This document shows, one piece after another, positions 11,518-21,742 of a stretch of 64,000 nucleotides of DNA (positions are counted from its first letter, which is position 1; each line of letters starts with the position of its first letter). The notes below the pieces were generated by a model. That model saw nothing but the letters and a program-made list of their open reading frames with translations. It was not told the origin of the DNA and made no database searches. Both the position numbers and the translations under genes were made by a program. The stretch is taken from positions 1 through 64,000 of the forward strand of contig JAVSML010025182.1 in the NCBI GenBank assembly GCA_038503035.1, written 5' to 3'. This DNA is from Crocodylus rhombifer (Eukaryota; Chordata; Crocodylia; Crocodylidae).

Positions 11518-12223
11518 AGTACAGACAGTCAAAAATCCTGAGGCTGAAATGATTCAGTCTTTGCAGGTTACTTGAAGCTGCAGAGATTAAACTGAGAAAC
11601 AACTGGACAGACATTTACTTTTGATTCAGGCAATGTAGCCACATACATTTGCTCAGGCTAGAAGCCAGGAGGTGCTAAAGAACAGCTCTCTAGCACATAG
11701 CCAGCATAGACTGTGTGTTTGCTTCCTCATCCTGCTGCCCCTGAGGTCTCTGGGATTTGCAGTCCAGAATCATAGTAGCAGGACTCTGCAGGGTTGCTCA
11801 TCACTTTCTCTTCCTGCTTTCAGGTACTTCTGGGATTTGTAGTCCACAGTCACAGCCAGAAGTAAGTTTAGCAGGGTAAGGCAGCTCTGTATTTAGGAGC
11901 CTTAACCACCCTTGGCCCCAGACCCCAGCTGGGGTTTGTCTTGGGGTGGAGGGAGGGGAAGCAGTCCCTGCTTCCCACCCCCACAACCCTTCTCAGCTGG
12001 AACAGACAGTGCACCACAGCCCAGGGCTGTAAAGCATGCTGGGATGCTTGAACTTGAACCAGGAAGGGGTCTGGGACAGAAGTTTCGTAAACCAGTTTGA
12101 TCCAAATCAGTTAAGTCTGATAATACATTCAATCAGGTTTATCTTAAACCAGTTTCAGCCATTTTTGAAACTGGTTTATGTGCAATGAACAGGTTTAAAC
12201 CAGCTTATGTGCAACTTCTGTCC
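11518..12223 (-). mobile_element. Harbinger-derived non-autonomous element, copy 1
   Basis: The left end is AGTACAGACAGTCAAAAA and the reversed right end GGACAGAAGTTGCACATAA, with CTA on both sides (11515-11517, 12224-12226). The right 200 bases repeat the motif AAACCAGTTT and its complement several times, as do the copies at 14123 and 26898, which lie in the opposite orientation. Similarity to the left end of the coding Harbinger at 5799 supports the superfamily. The centre is GC-rich filler. Confidence 0.7.
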
Positions 12224-12769
12224 CTAGCCCAGATGAGACAATAACCCAATACCAAAGAATACTCAAGAGGAAAAAGAGGCAGGGAAAGGCATACAAAGGT
12301 TTTCTAATCTGTTCAGATCAGCAGGATCCTTCTTAAGGGAAAATGTGACTGATTTAAAAATCTTTCCACAAAAATATAGCATCCTGGAGTGTATCCAGGA
12401 GGTAAGCCCAACTTATAGAGTTATATATGCCCATTAGCTGTGAAAAGCTACTTCAATCCCCTCAAAATAAGAGCAGCTGCTGTCAGTAGACCCTGTGGTT
12501 CATGGACAAGATTTGCACAAGACACGTTTGGCATTCATGTAAAATTACAGGAACACAGGACAAAAAGTGACATCCCCAAATCCAATCCCCTGCTCTCATG
12601 TACAACATGCCATGTTAATTTTTAAAAATGTAGCAAGCTTCATCTTAAAAGTAGGCAGTTTATCTGCCCCAACAACTCTGGGGAATCCTAGGAAATAATA
12701 GAGCCATTTCATACACCACTACTAAGATTCTCATAGCGTGTGCTATTTGGTCATGCATGTTCAAGTACC
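12224..12769. other. MTA3 intron, possible old LINE fragment
   Basis: Mixed sequence. The part at about 12540-12720, with its C-rich and A-rich rhythm, resembles antisense old CR1/L3-type LINE sequence, but I could not anchor it to a known motif. Confidence 0.3.
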
Positions 12770-14064
12770 TAGGGTTGCCATACATCCAAGTTTTCCCATT
12801 CATGTCCTCTTTTGGACCCTTGCCCTCATGTCTGAGCAGGTTTTTGAAACATGAGCAAATGTCTTAGTTTTTGCTTTGCCTCTGCTTTCCCAGGCTGCTG
12901 CTTGGTGCTAGGAGCAGCAGGCAAGGCGACTGGCTGTCAGAGGTCACATGGTCTGAGTACAGGCCCCAGCAAACTCCCAGGTAAGAGAGACAGATTGTGT
13001 GCGTGTGTGTGCGTATTGTGTGGACAGCAGGGCTAGGGGGCAGGGGTTGTGGATTGGGAGTGAGGGGCACTGGCAGTGCTGGGGGGGCAGGGAGCTGTGG
13101 GTCAGGAGTGAGTGCACAGGCAGAGGGAGAAAAAATTATTGGGGTGGGGACTGAGCACATGCACACCCTCACAGCAGGTAAATCTGTGGGGGAAGGGGTA
13201 GGAGGAGGGGAAAGGGCCATGGTGGGGAGGGAGTGTGGCTGGGCTGGGGCAGCCTGCATAGCCAGGGAGGTGCGTGGGATGGAGCCACAAGCAGATTGTC
13301 CGCAGGACACCCAGCACTAGGAGGGAGACAGCTCCCACCACTGCATGCACCCCGGGAGAGTGTGGAGGGTGCACACAGCTGGATCTGCGTGGGGTGGGGT
13401 GGGGTGGGCTGCCGCTGGGAGCTGAGGCCAGAGGCTGGGCTATGATGTACCTTGGACAGGAGGTAGTGGCATTAGGAGGGAGGGCTGGGGGGCTATGGTG
13501 AATTTTGGGGTGGCTGCAGCCCCACCCCCACCTGTCCCAAGCGCAGCATGGCCCAACCCTCTGCTGTGAAGAGCCCAGCGCTGTCCCAGCCCCAGCTGGC
13601 AGTGGCAGCCTGCCCTCTCCCACACAGATCTGGGGGCACCCCCACCCATGCCCTCTCAGGGTGCGTGTAGCAGCAGGAGCCCAATGCAGACCCATGACCC
13701 ACCCTGCCCCAGCTGTGCAGCACCTGCCAGTCTGCTAGCCCCAGCTCCACTCCTTCCCCACCTTTTGCAGCCACAGGAAGCCCTCAGCCAGGCTGCCTTG
13801 CAGCCTTGCTGGTGCCCCACATTTGGGGGGACTAAGCCCTGTTAGGTCCCCACTTCTACTGCCTATGAGCGAAGGGCACCAGCAGAGCTGGGAGAGCAGG
13901 GGGCTGCAGGTTGGGACTGCAGGGCATCGGCAGCACTGGGTTTCAGGGCCTTGGGAGTGAGGGGCAGAGGTAGGGCACAGGCATATCACACTCCCTTACC
14001 CCCTTCCCCTCCCTTTCTGCCCAGAGGTGTCCTCTTTTCTGGTACTGGAAATACGGCAACCCTA
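12770..14064. mobile_element. Inverted-repeat DNA element with GC-rich interior (1.3 kb)
   Basis: The left end TAGGGTTGCCATACATCCA and the reversed right end TAGGGTTGCCGTATTTCCA are nearly identical, and both continue into sequence ending GTCCTCTTTT. The terminal TA could be a 2-bp target duplication; no longer one is visible. The interior is strongly GC-rich with a short (GT)n run near 13000-13020. The long open frames here (for example on minus 13102-13695) are Pro/Gly/Cys-rich composition artefacts with no domain. Superfamily not assigned. Confidence 0.65.
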
Positions 14065-14122
14065 ATAACATAAAATCAAAGTGGAACAGGAGCTGAGGAA
14101 AATCACTAGGATATCAAGCATA

Positions 14123-14597
14123 AGGACAGAAGTTACAAATAAACCAGTATAAGTGATCAGGAACTGGTTCAAACCTGTAACACAAGAGAAGTTCAGTACA
14201 CATAAACTACTTTCAAAATGGCCAAAACTGGTTTAAGATAAACCTGGATGGATATCGTATCAGACTTAGCTGAGTTAGATTAAATTGGTTTATTGAACTT
14301 CTGTCCCAGATCACCTCCAGATTCAAGTTAATTCACAGTCTGTCAGAATCCTAGGATTCTTTGCACCTCCCCCAGGGCTAGCCTTGGCCCAAGCTGTCTG
14401 GTCCAGCCAAGCAGGGGGGTATGCTCTAGTGCACTCCCACCTCCAGCTTCTGGCCTGGTCCACTGCAGACATGTTGCTGGATTTCCTGAATCAAAAGTGA
14501 ATGTCTGTTCACCTGCTTATCAGTTCAATCTAAGCATCTTAGACTAACCTGTGAAGATTGAATCGATTCAGCCTCAGGCTTTTTGACTGTCTGTACT
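14123..14597 (+). mobile_element. Harbinger-derived non-autonomous element, copy 2
   Basis: The left end AGGACAGAAGTTAC and the right end GACTGTCTGTACT, with TTTTTGACTG just inside, match the copies at 11518 (opposite orientation) and 26898 (same orientation). The left arm carries the AAACCAGT/ACTGGTTT clusters. The shared block GCTAGCCTTGGCCCAA links it specifically to the 26898 copy. It is shorter than that copy through loss of the GC-rich centre. Confidence 0.7.
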
Positions 14598-14600
14598 TAG

Positions 14601-15072
14601 CCTAGAGAAACAGTCTCCACTCTTAAAGAACTCCTCTCTCTCTTCCTTTCTTCCCTCCCCTTCTTTCCCACTGCAGTGTTTACTCTTCTCTTATGTTTAC
14701 ATATGCATCCTCTTCAACTTTCTTTTTTCAGTACAGGTCCAGGTCTTTTAGCCTCTTCTTGTACATATTTGAAACCTTCAACGTGTAGAGAGAAATGCTT
14801 TCAGTTTTTGTCTCCATCTTTTCCTCTGTGGACTTAAAACCTCAGGGTATATGCATACATACATTTGGAGCCATTTCAAAATGGGAGGAGGAATTTTGCT
14901 CCAGGCTCTGCAGCAGTTGTTTCAGTTCTAATAGCTGTGTGTGGAAAACCCTAGCAAAAGAGCTACAGCTTAAACACAGCTCCATCCCGGGTTAAAGTTG
15001 GAGAAGATTGGCTACATTTGTTTCACTCCCACCTTGTCCAGGTGTGACTGTTAGAATGTCAGTTGCCTTCCT
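14601..15072. other. MTA3 intron, no identified feature
   Basis: Pyrimidine-rich at the left (TCTCTCTTCC near 14640) and otherwise ordinary intron. Confidence 0.5.
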
Positions 15073-15545
15073 TTTCATAGTTTCATAATTTCATAGTTGT
15101 TAGGGGCTGGAAGGGAACTTATAGATCATTGGGTCCAGCCCCCCTGCGCTTGGGCGGAAAAGACTGCTGGGATGTGATGACACCAGCAAGACAGGCATCA
15201 AGATGCTTTCTGAAGGTTGCTAGGGTGGGTGACTGTACCACCTCTGTGTGCTGCCTGTTCCAAACCCTCAGCACCCAACTTGTAAAGAAGTTTTTCCTTA
15301 TGAGGATCACTTCAGGCTAGACAATCAGCATGTACCCATTATTTCTTGTCTTCCCCTGGAGGGGCCTTGGTGAACAAATGCTCCCCCAGGGCTTAATATA
15401 CTTACAGGCTGCCACCAAGTCCCCTCTGAGTCTTCCCTTCTCCAGGTTGAACAGCTGCAAGTCTTTCAGCCTCTCCTAGTATGACCTAGCCTGTAGGCCT
15501 CTAATCATGTGCATGGCCCTCCTTTGGGCTCTCTCAAGCTTCTTC
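15073..15545 (-). mobile_element. CR1 LINE 3' fragment
   Basis: The minus-strand 3' end sits at the left: tail repeats of the type ATGAAACTATGA at about 15075-15100, then the conserved 3' UTR block (antisense GGGCTGGAAGGGAACTTATA, GGTCCAGCCCCC). Further right are antisense ORF2 C-terminal sequences (AAGAAGTTTTTCCTTATGAG, CCTCTCCTAGTATGA). It is heavily 5'-truncated, as usual for CR1, and non-coding now. Confidence 0.88.
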
Positions 15546-17773
15546 TTTTGACACATTCCTCTTTAGAAACAGCTCCAAAATGTATGCACATCCATAATCT
15601 CACAGCTAATCTAGCCACTCACTACACAATTGAAATTTAAAATAGTGCAGATGGGAAGGTGATGTGTTTTAAAGTTAGGTGACAGAAATTAATGTCAGAA
15701 GGGAAAGATTCTGTTTTCAGATGTCCCACTAATTAATTATAAGACTGTGGACAAGGCTTTCTGTAGTTTTTCCATATGTAAAAATAGTGCTCTGCTTCCT
15801 TTCCAAGTTTAATTCATTAGTGTTTTCAGATCTTTGGATAAATGCAGCTACCTATCACTATAATGAGATTGAGTCAATTGATAAGTGAACACAATACAGG
15901 AGATACTGCTTTTACCAATCATTAAATATAAAATGTATCCTTTGTATTACCCCAGCTGAACAACAGTTGCTTAAGACTTGTTTTGTCCAATTTTGTACAG
16001 ATTTCTAATATGTTTAACAATTTGTGGAAAAGAATCTTTAAAAAAGAATATCCACTACCTGAACTAAATGAAAATCTTGCTTATTACTGCATTAAAAAAC
16101 AGCAGCTGTATGCATAGTTCTTCCATCTAATTTTCTATTCTTTTTTTCCTATATAACTGTAAGAAGAGAACTATGTGTATACCTATGGCAAGTTAAATTA
16201 CATACTGAAACTGTAATGAAACTGTACTGCAAATATACTTTCGAATTATACAAATTCCTCATTCTACTTGAAATGAAAACACAGTGATCCAGCAGCTTTT
16301 CTTTTTTGATCAGGAATAGGATTTGAATGGAATTACCTACCAATACATAACAAAAGAACAGTCTAAAATTCCTGTTGCTTTAGCCCATGTTAATGAAACA
16401 CTAATCAGATGAGAAACTCCCCTTTGCCTTCGTCTAGTTGTAACCTAAGACTACACAGCACCACTGATTTGATGAATTTCAACTGAGAGGTCTGCTTAAG
16501 GTAAATAACAAATTATTAGCCATACGGAGCTTAAGAAACCTTAATTTCAAATCCAATTTGTTAGCCTTGCCTGACTTCTAAACTTTAATCAACCCAGAGA
16601 AATTAAGGGACTTAATTTTGCTTCCAGAAAATGTATGCAAATCTTATTCTTAAATGAAAAAAGGAGAGCTTCCCAATCAATAAAAGTAAATTTCCGGTCA
16701 CTATTCTTCTATTTTATAGTGACAAGATACAGACATACTTTTGCTATGAAGACATAAAAATTAACCTCAAAAGTGTACCCAAATTTATATATGCTATGGA
16801 AAATTAAAGGAGAACAATGGCCCTGCATTTTGCCAACATGACTTAATGTGGGTTTATTTTTTTTAAATAATCTATATGGGCATTTTCAAATTTTTCACAG
16901 AAGCCAAAAAAAATCAAGACCACTAACTTCTTAAAAATAAAAAAAGTGCTTGATTTAATTAAAACAGTAACAACTTTGGCCTTTTAAAGCCTTTACTGTT
17001 TCAGTAAAGTCCTTTACTTTTACAACTATGTCTTGTCCAGTTAACCTCCTAGCCTATTATTCTTGCAAGCTACTTCTTTTTTAAAATGTGTGAGTAAGAC
17101 AGCCAATGAGATGCAAATCTTATTTTAACTAGGATCTCGCAGGACAGCAGGTACACAAACAAAAATTACAGCAAGAAATTAGTAAGAAACCTAACACACA
17201 GTGTCAAATCATAAAAGTGGAAAAGGTAACATTTACTTACAGCATACCACTCCCTTCCACATGAGTTTTCTGCTGTGATGTAGATGTATTCTACACATGA
17301 ACAAGTAAACTTAAATATTTTCAGAGTTCACTTCCCTTAAGGCTCAATAAAAATTGGATTCCCCCAAGGCAATGAAACTTAACTGTCACTTGGATACAGG
17401 TTACATACCGCATACCTCACACACGACAAAAAAGAGATTTCAGAATCCTAAAAACATATGCACAGATGAACCACTGTGGGGAACTCAAATCACATTGTGG
17501 ACATCGAAAGCCAAGATCTTCAACTTTCTTAGACTCTGAAGTGACATCCTGCCTTATCTTCTGCATGACATCTCCCACAATGATACACCTACCCAATCCA
17601 AAATCATTGCTACCATTCAATAATGGAACAACAATGCATATTTACATAAATAAAACATAAGGAATAAGGTACCAGACATGTTAGCAAGAGATGTGGAAGA
17701 TCATACTACTAATAAATAATGCAGATGATCCCAAGTAAAAGCCAATAACAACCCCCAAAAAACAGTCCACCAC
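15546..17773. other. MTA3 intron, no identified feature
   Basis: AT-rich intron with short A- and T-runs. No splice-flanked exon, inverted ends or repeat family is recognised. Confidence 0.55.
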
Positions 17774-18038
17774 CAGTGCTCAGCAACCAGTCTATCTCAA
17801 TTGACTGGTAGATTGTCGAGCCTCTGACATTCAATCTCAGCCTATCAGAGTCTTCACAATCGGAAGCAGCAGGACGTATGTGGCTGGGCTGAGCCACACT
17901 CCCTGCCGCCTGAGCTAGGCTGAGTGAATGGGGTCAGAGCCCAGGCGACTTGTCCAGAAGGTGGTGGAGGCACGGAGGAGAGGCAGAGAGAGTGATCATA
18001 AAAAGTGATCTTCACCATAAAAAGGTTGGAGACCACTG
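17774..18038. mobile_element. hAT-type non-autonomous element
   Basis: The left terminus CAGTGCTCAGCAACC and reversed right terminus CAGTGGTCTCCAACC match at 12 of 15 positions, and the start CAGTG is typical of hAT. The flanks (GTCCACCA and GTCTACAC) could be an eroded 8-bp target duplication. The 265-bp interior has no coding capacity. Confidence 0.65.
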
Positions 18039-18205
18039 GTCTACACCAAACCTTATGCATATGTTTTAAAAGGAAAAATGCAATAACTTAGAACATTTTT
18101 AAAACTTTTTTTCAGATATTTCTTGTATTTACCAAAGATGAGATTCTTGGCTCTGCCATTACCCATTTGCTCTAAAGTTACAGACCCAGCCAAGAGAGAA
18201 TACAC

Positions 18206-18711
18206 CAGGGAGGGCAAAATGCAGCCTATACCCTCACCCCACACTCTGCGCCCCCCCCCCACACCTCACCACACCCTCAAGCCCACTCCCCAACCACACA
18301 ACCCCTGCATACACTCCCTTACCCTCCACACACACAATATACAAGAATAACAGTGTATTTTGAGCTATTATGCAATCACCTCTAGATAAACTACACAAAC
18401 ACACATAAATTAGGAAAAAATATTTTTTAAAATAAAATTAAAATAAGTTATAGTAGATGTTTGATTTTTTTTAGTATACGATCTGTTTCTTTTTCGGTAT
18501 GAAGATGGCAACCTCCTTCTCCAAAAGGAGTAGTTCTGGGGCACAGGGAAGGACTTCTAGTGGCCAAGGTCAGGTGTTAGGGGCAGGACATCTGGTTCCA
18601 AGATGGCAACCAAGAGGGGAAGCACCTGTCAAGGAGGGAGCTACCCCTGAAGCCCTTGACAGCTCACCAAAACTCATTAAGCAGCTTTCCAGCTGAAATA
18701 ATTGACCACTG
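18206..18711. mobile_element. hAT-type non-autonomous element with perfect 8-bp target duplication
   Basis: GAATACAC stands immediately on both sides (18198-18205 and 18712-18719). The termini are CAGGGAGGGCAAAAT on the left and, reversed, CCAGTGGTCAATTAT on the right. The left interior is a C/CA-rich low-complexity tract (18225-18345), including a poly-C run. No transposase remnant is visible. Confidence 0.8.
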
Positions 18712-18719
18712 GAATACAC

Positions 18720-19033
18720 CCCACACAAAAACTGAAGTTGACCTTTGTAAACAAGTCAAGACAGACTGCTATAGCTCAGATGAGTTAAAATACTTTTCTG
18801 TCTAAAAAAAAGTCATAGTTTTAAACTTTAGATGCTGGACCTTTTCACACCTTGATGCAAGTGCCAAAGCTGGGAAGCACAAGATAACACGAGGAAAGCA
18901 AAATGCCAGCTATAGCTGCCCAGATTGAACATCAGGTCAAAATTTTTCTTCTTAGTGGGAGGGAATTCCACTTCCTCTTCCATTTAGGAACAACAGGACC
19001 TTGTAAAATGATTGTTAGAAGAAATTATGGGGT
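18720..19033. other. MTA3 intron, no identified feature
   Basis: Ordinary intron sequence between a hAT element and the solo LTR. Confidence 0.5.
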
Positions 19034-19520
19034 TCCAGTGTAGCAGAACATGAGGGTGCCTGCTACTAGCACGAGTAATAGGAGCTTAGCTGTCTGTCAA
19101 CAGGGCAGCACAGCTGGCGGTTGCCAGGGCAACAGATTGGGTCAGCTGACCAGGAGGGGGCAGGGCTTGGCCTTCATAACCAGACAGGCCAAAACCAGAC
19201 TTAGTTCCCCTTTGGCAGCCCAAGGAGCAGGAGCTCTGCTGCCGTTGAGCAGAGCCGAGTGGACCAGAGTTACGCAGAGCAGCCAGCGTTCATATAATGA
19301 TGAGAGGGGGTGAAGAGACCTCTGGCAGAGAGGTGAGGGAGCGCCTAGGTGGCGCACAGTTTAGGTTATAGCCAGGCAGCTTCTTTTGGGTTGTAGCCAG
19401 TTGGCTCAGGGCTTTATGTTGCTAGTTTGTTATCATTACACCAGAGGACCGGGTGAGGCTGTAGGGGAAGGAGCAGGCCTCATTAGGGGCTTCCCAGTAA
19501 GGCAGGGGTGCTCCCAGCGC

Positions 19521-19664
19521 GGTAGAGAGTGCTGTGTTTTGGGGTGTCCCAACCCCAACCCCAGTGCGGGTGGCTATCGGGATAATTAGCGTGGTAGAGA
19601 GCGCTGTGTGTGGGGGTGTCCTGACCCCAACCCCAATGGGGGTGGCTATCAGGATAATTTCAGG
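19521..19664. repeat. Tandem duplication of a 72-bp unit inside the solo LTR
   Basis: Two adjacent units start GGTAGAGAG at 19521 and 19593. Each contains CCCCAACCCCA and GGTGGCTATC.GGATAATT, and they differ at scattered positions. Confidence 0.85.
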
Positions 19665-19724
19665 AGAGCTACCCAATAGTGTGGGGGTTCCTGGTGATCC
19701 CGGCCCTGTGGGGAGGTATTTTAC

Positions 19725-19870
19725 GAGGCCCCAGTGTGAGTGAGAGAGCGCAAGAAGCGTGGGGCGAGGCCCCAGTGTGGGCATTTAGCGCAAGGAACGC
19801 GGAACAGGCCCCAGAGAGGGCGAGTAGCGCAAGAAGCGCAGAACAGGCCCCAGAGGGGGCACGAGACCCC
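19725..19870. repeat. Short tandem array inside the solo LTR (AGGCCCCAG units)
   Basis: AGGCCCCAG recurs four times (about 19729, 19768, 19807, 19846), with AGCGCAAGAA(G)CG between copies. The period is about 39 bp and the units are imperfect. Confidence 0.75.
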
Positions 19871-20220
19871 AGTGAGGGGAACTTACTGCGGGAGGCAGGT
19901 GACGAAACCCCAGCAGGGTAGCACCTCGTGGGGAAGCACACGGTGACTGCAAAGAAGACCAGTCAGGGCGAAAATGCGGGGAGCATGGAGACAAACCCTA
20001 CGGGGGGGGGGGGAGACCCTCGGTGACCATGGTGAGACAGACCCTAGTGGGGAACTACTTATCTGGGAGAAGTTCCAGCCGGGGCCAACCTGTTGAGAAG
20101 CCCCAGCCAGGGCAAACCTATTGAGAAGCCCAGAGGGGCGAGCTTAGCGAGAAACTTAAAGGAGCAAGCACAGTGAGCCAGCCTGAGTGGGCTAGCGAAT
20201 ACAAGGGAACCGGTAAGAGG

Positions 20221-20376
20221 GCGCCAGTTGCGTGACAAGCTCGGGAGCGCCAGTAAGGGTGCTGGTTGCGTAACAAGCCCAGGGCCATTAGCCAGGACGC
20301 CGGTTGAGTGACAAGGCCAGAGCGCCTACGGGAGGCACCAGTTGCATGGCAAGCCCAAGAGCGCCAGTGAGGGCGC
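20221..20376. repeat. Four-unit, 39-bp tandem array inside the solo LTR
   Basis: Units carry a GCCAGTTGCGTGACAAG-like core (variants GCTGGTTGCGTAACAAG, GCCGGTTGAGTGACAAG, ACCAGTTGCATGGCAAG) followed by a GCGCCAGT.AGG-like tail. Four successive copies are visible. Confidence 0.8.
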
Positions 20377-20674
20377 AGAGAGCAAACTGACCAGTCAACA
20401 TCCAGCACATCTGTGAGGCTTGGGGCGTGCTAAAGGGGAGGCTGGAGGCACGCGTAGCCCATAAGGCTGGGGCGCACCGGGTTACCCCTCAAAGGATAGG
20501 CGCCAGGACGAACAGAGCACCGTGTCATAGGGAACAGTAAGGCAGCCTCCCTTAAAAGATATATAACACCAAGACATGGCAGGCGAGACTAAGGGTGCTA
20601 AACAGTTAACTTGGCACAGTAGGGGGCGCTTGGGAGATCACGGCCGCTCCTAGGGCCCGCTCCGTGACATGCAG

Positions 20675-21483
20675 ATAAAAGAATTAATCCTAAGGTACTG
20701 AATTACTGAGCAAGAAAAAAAAAAAGTCAGACTTCATGAGAGCATAATTTCTGATATTTCTAAAGTTTATCACATACTTGTGTGTAATTTATAGCCTCCA
20801 CATGTTTGTATATGCTAAGTTATAGATACGAGACACTGTCTGATGCACCTACAGAGTGGCACTAACCAGTTATTTTAGTCTTCCCAAAAGCCAGAAGACA
20901 CTAAGTCTTAGAAAGCAAGGCACATTGTGTTTACAAGTGCAATTCCTGAGGCATGTGGGGAACCACAATGTGCAATACTGAACACAGTGGAGACAGAAGG
21001 CAAGGCAACACTGGAGGATGAAAATTACGACAAAACAAAAGAACATAATCATTATTTTACTTGTGTACAACACAGGAGTATACTGAGAGAACTTGGTATT
21101 TAAAAATACTTGTAAACTGGTTTTGCCATGCAGTTTGTAATAAAAGTTAAGATCTAATATATCCTAGTGTTCATATGTCAATGGAGTAGAGGATGTTTCT
21201 CATCACACCAAGTTAAATTTTAGAGATATACAGTGACAGCAAAGTATGTGTATCTAGGTAGAATATGTACATCTATAAAACTCTTCAGAGAACAAAGACT
21301 GGAGACTAAATACTCCCTCTTACTAAGAGAAGACCCTTCCCCCCCCAATTCTTGATACCTCAACAAGGTTGAGGCTTATACATGCAGGAAGTCTACTGCT
21401 CTACGGTAGGTTAATGGAGGAATTAATTCAAGGTTAAACTAATGCATTTCACCAGCACTAAAGCTTCACAATATCTTTAAAGG
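20675..21483. other. MTA3 intron, no identified feature
   Basis: AT-rich intron with a poly-A run near 20718. No element ends are recognised. Confidence 0.5.
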
Positions 21484-21742
21484 CAATGGTCTTTTTAGAC
21501 TCAAGGCACCCCTCAAAAAATGCCAACTCTTTCACTTGCTTTTATATTACAGAAAAAGTATATAGCAATTCTTGTGTTGCAAAGAACTCAGAAAGCCCAG
21601 AAGAGGTCCAAATGTCTTCTAACACTATAGATTCGTATTTCAAATCTATGGGCTGATCTAGTGATTCATGTGTTGCTAATACTATATGGCACCCTGCATT
21701 ACCCTTTAAAGAATCTCACATCACCCTGATTGAGAACGACCG
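21484..21742. mobile_element. hAT-type non-autonomous element
   Basis: The left end CAATGGTCTTTTTAGACTCA and the right end GATTGAGAACGACCG are eroded forms of the ends of the element at 26781 (CAGTGGTTGTCAACTCA and GACTGAGAATCACTG). The flanks TTTAAAGG and TTTTAAGA agree at six of eight positions. The interior is collinear with both outer parts of the 26781-29325 copy but lacks the inserted sequences found there, so it serves as an uninterrupted relative. Confidence 0.7.

Larger units (their letters stand above)
19039..20669. mobile_element. Large solo LTR (1.6 kb) with internal tandem arrays
   Basis: The segment begins TGTAGCAG and ends CCGTGACA, the TG...CA signature of an LTR, and is bounded by TCCAG (19034-19038) and TGCAG (20670-20674), a 5-bp target duplication with one mismatch. 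It is GC-rich against an AT-rich flank. No gag, pol or env frame lies inside or beside it, so I read it as a solo LTR left by recombination. It contains three tandem arrays, listed separately. Whether it derives from an endogenous retrovirus or a Ty3-type element cannot be decided without an internal region. The strand is unknown. Confidence 0.65.

Noticed and set aside
13102..13695. 197-codon open frame on minus
   Set aside because: GC-rich interior of the TAGGGTTGCC-ended element; Pro/His/Cys-rich with no domain, and frames are open in several registers at once.
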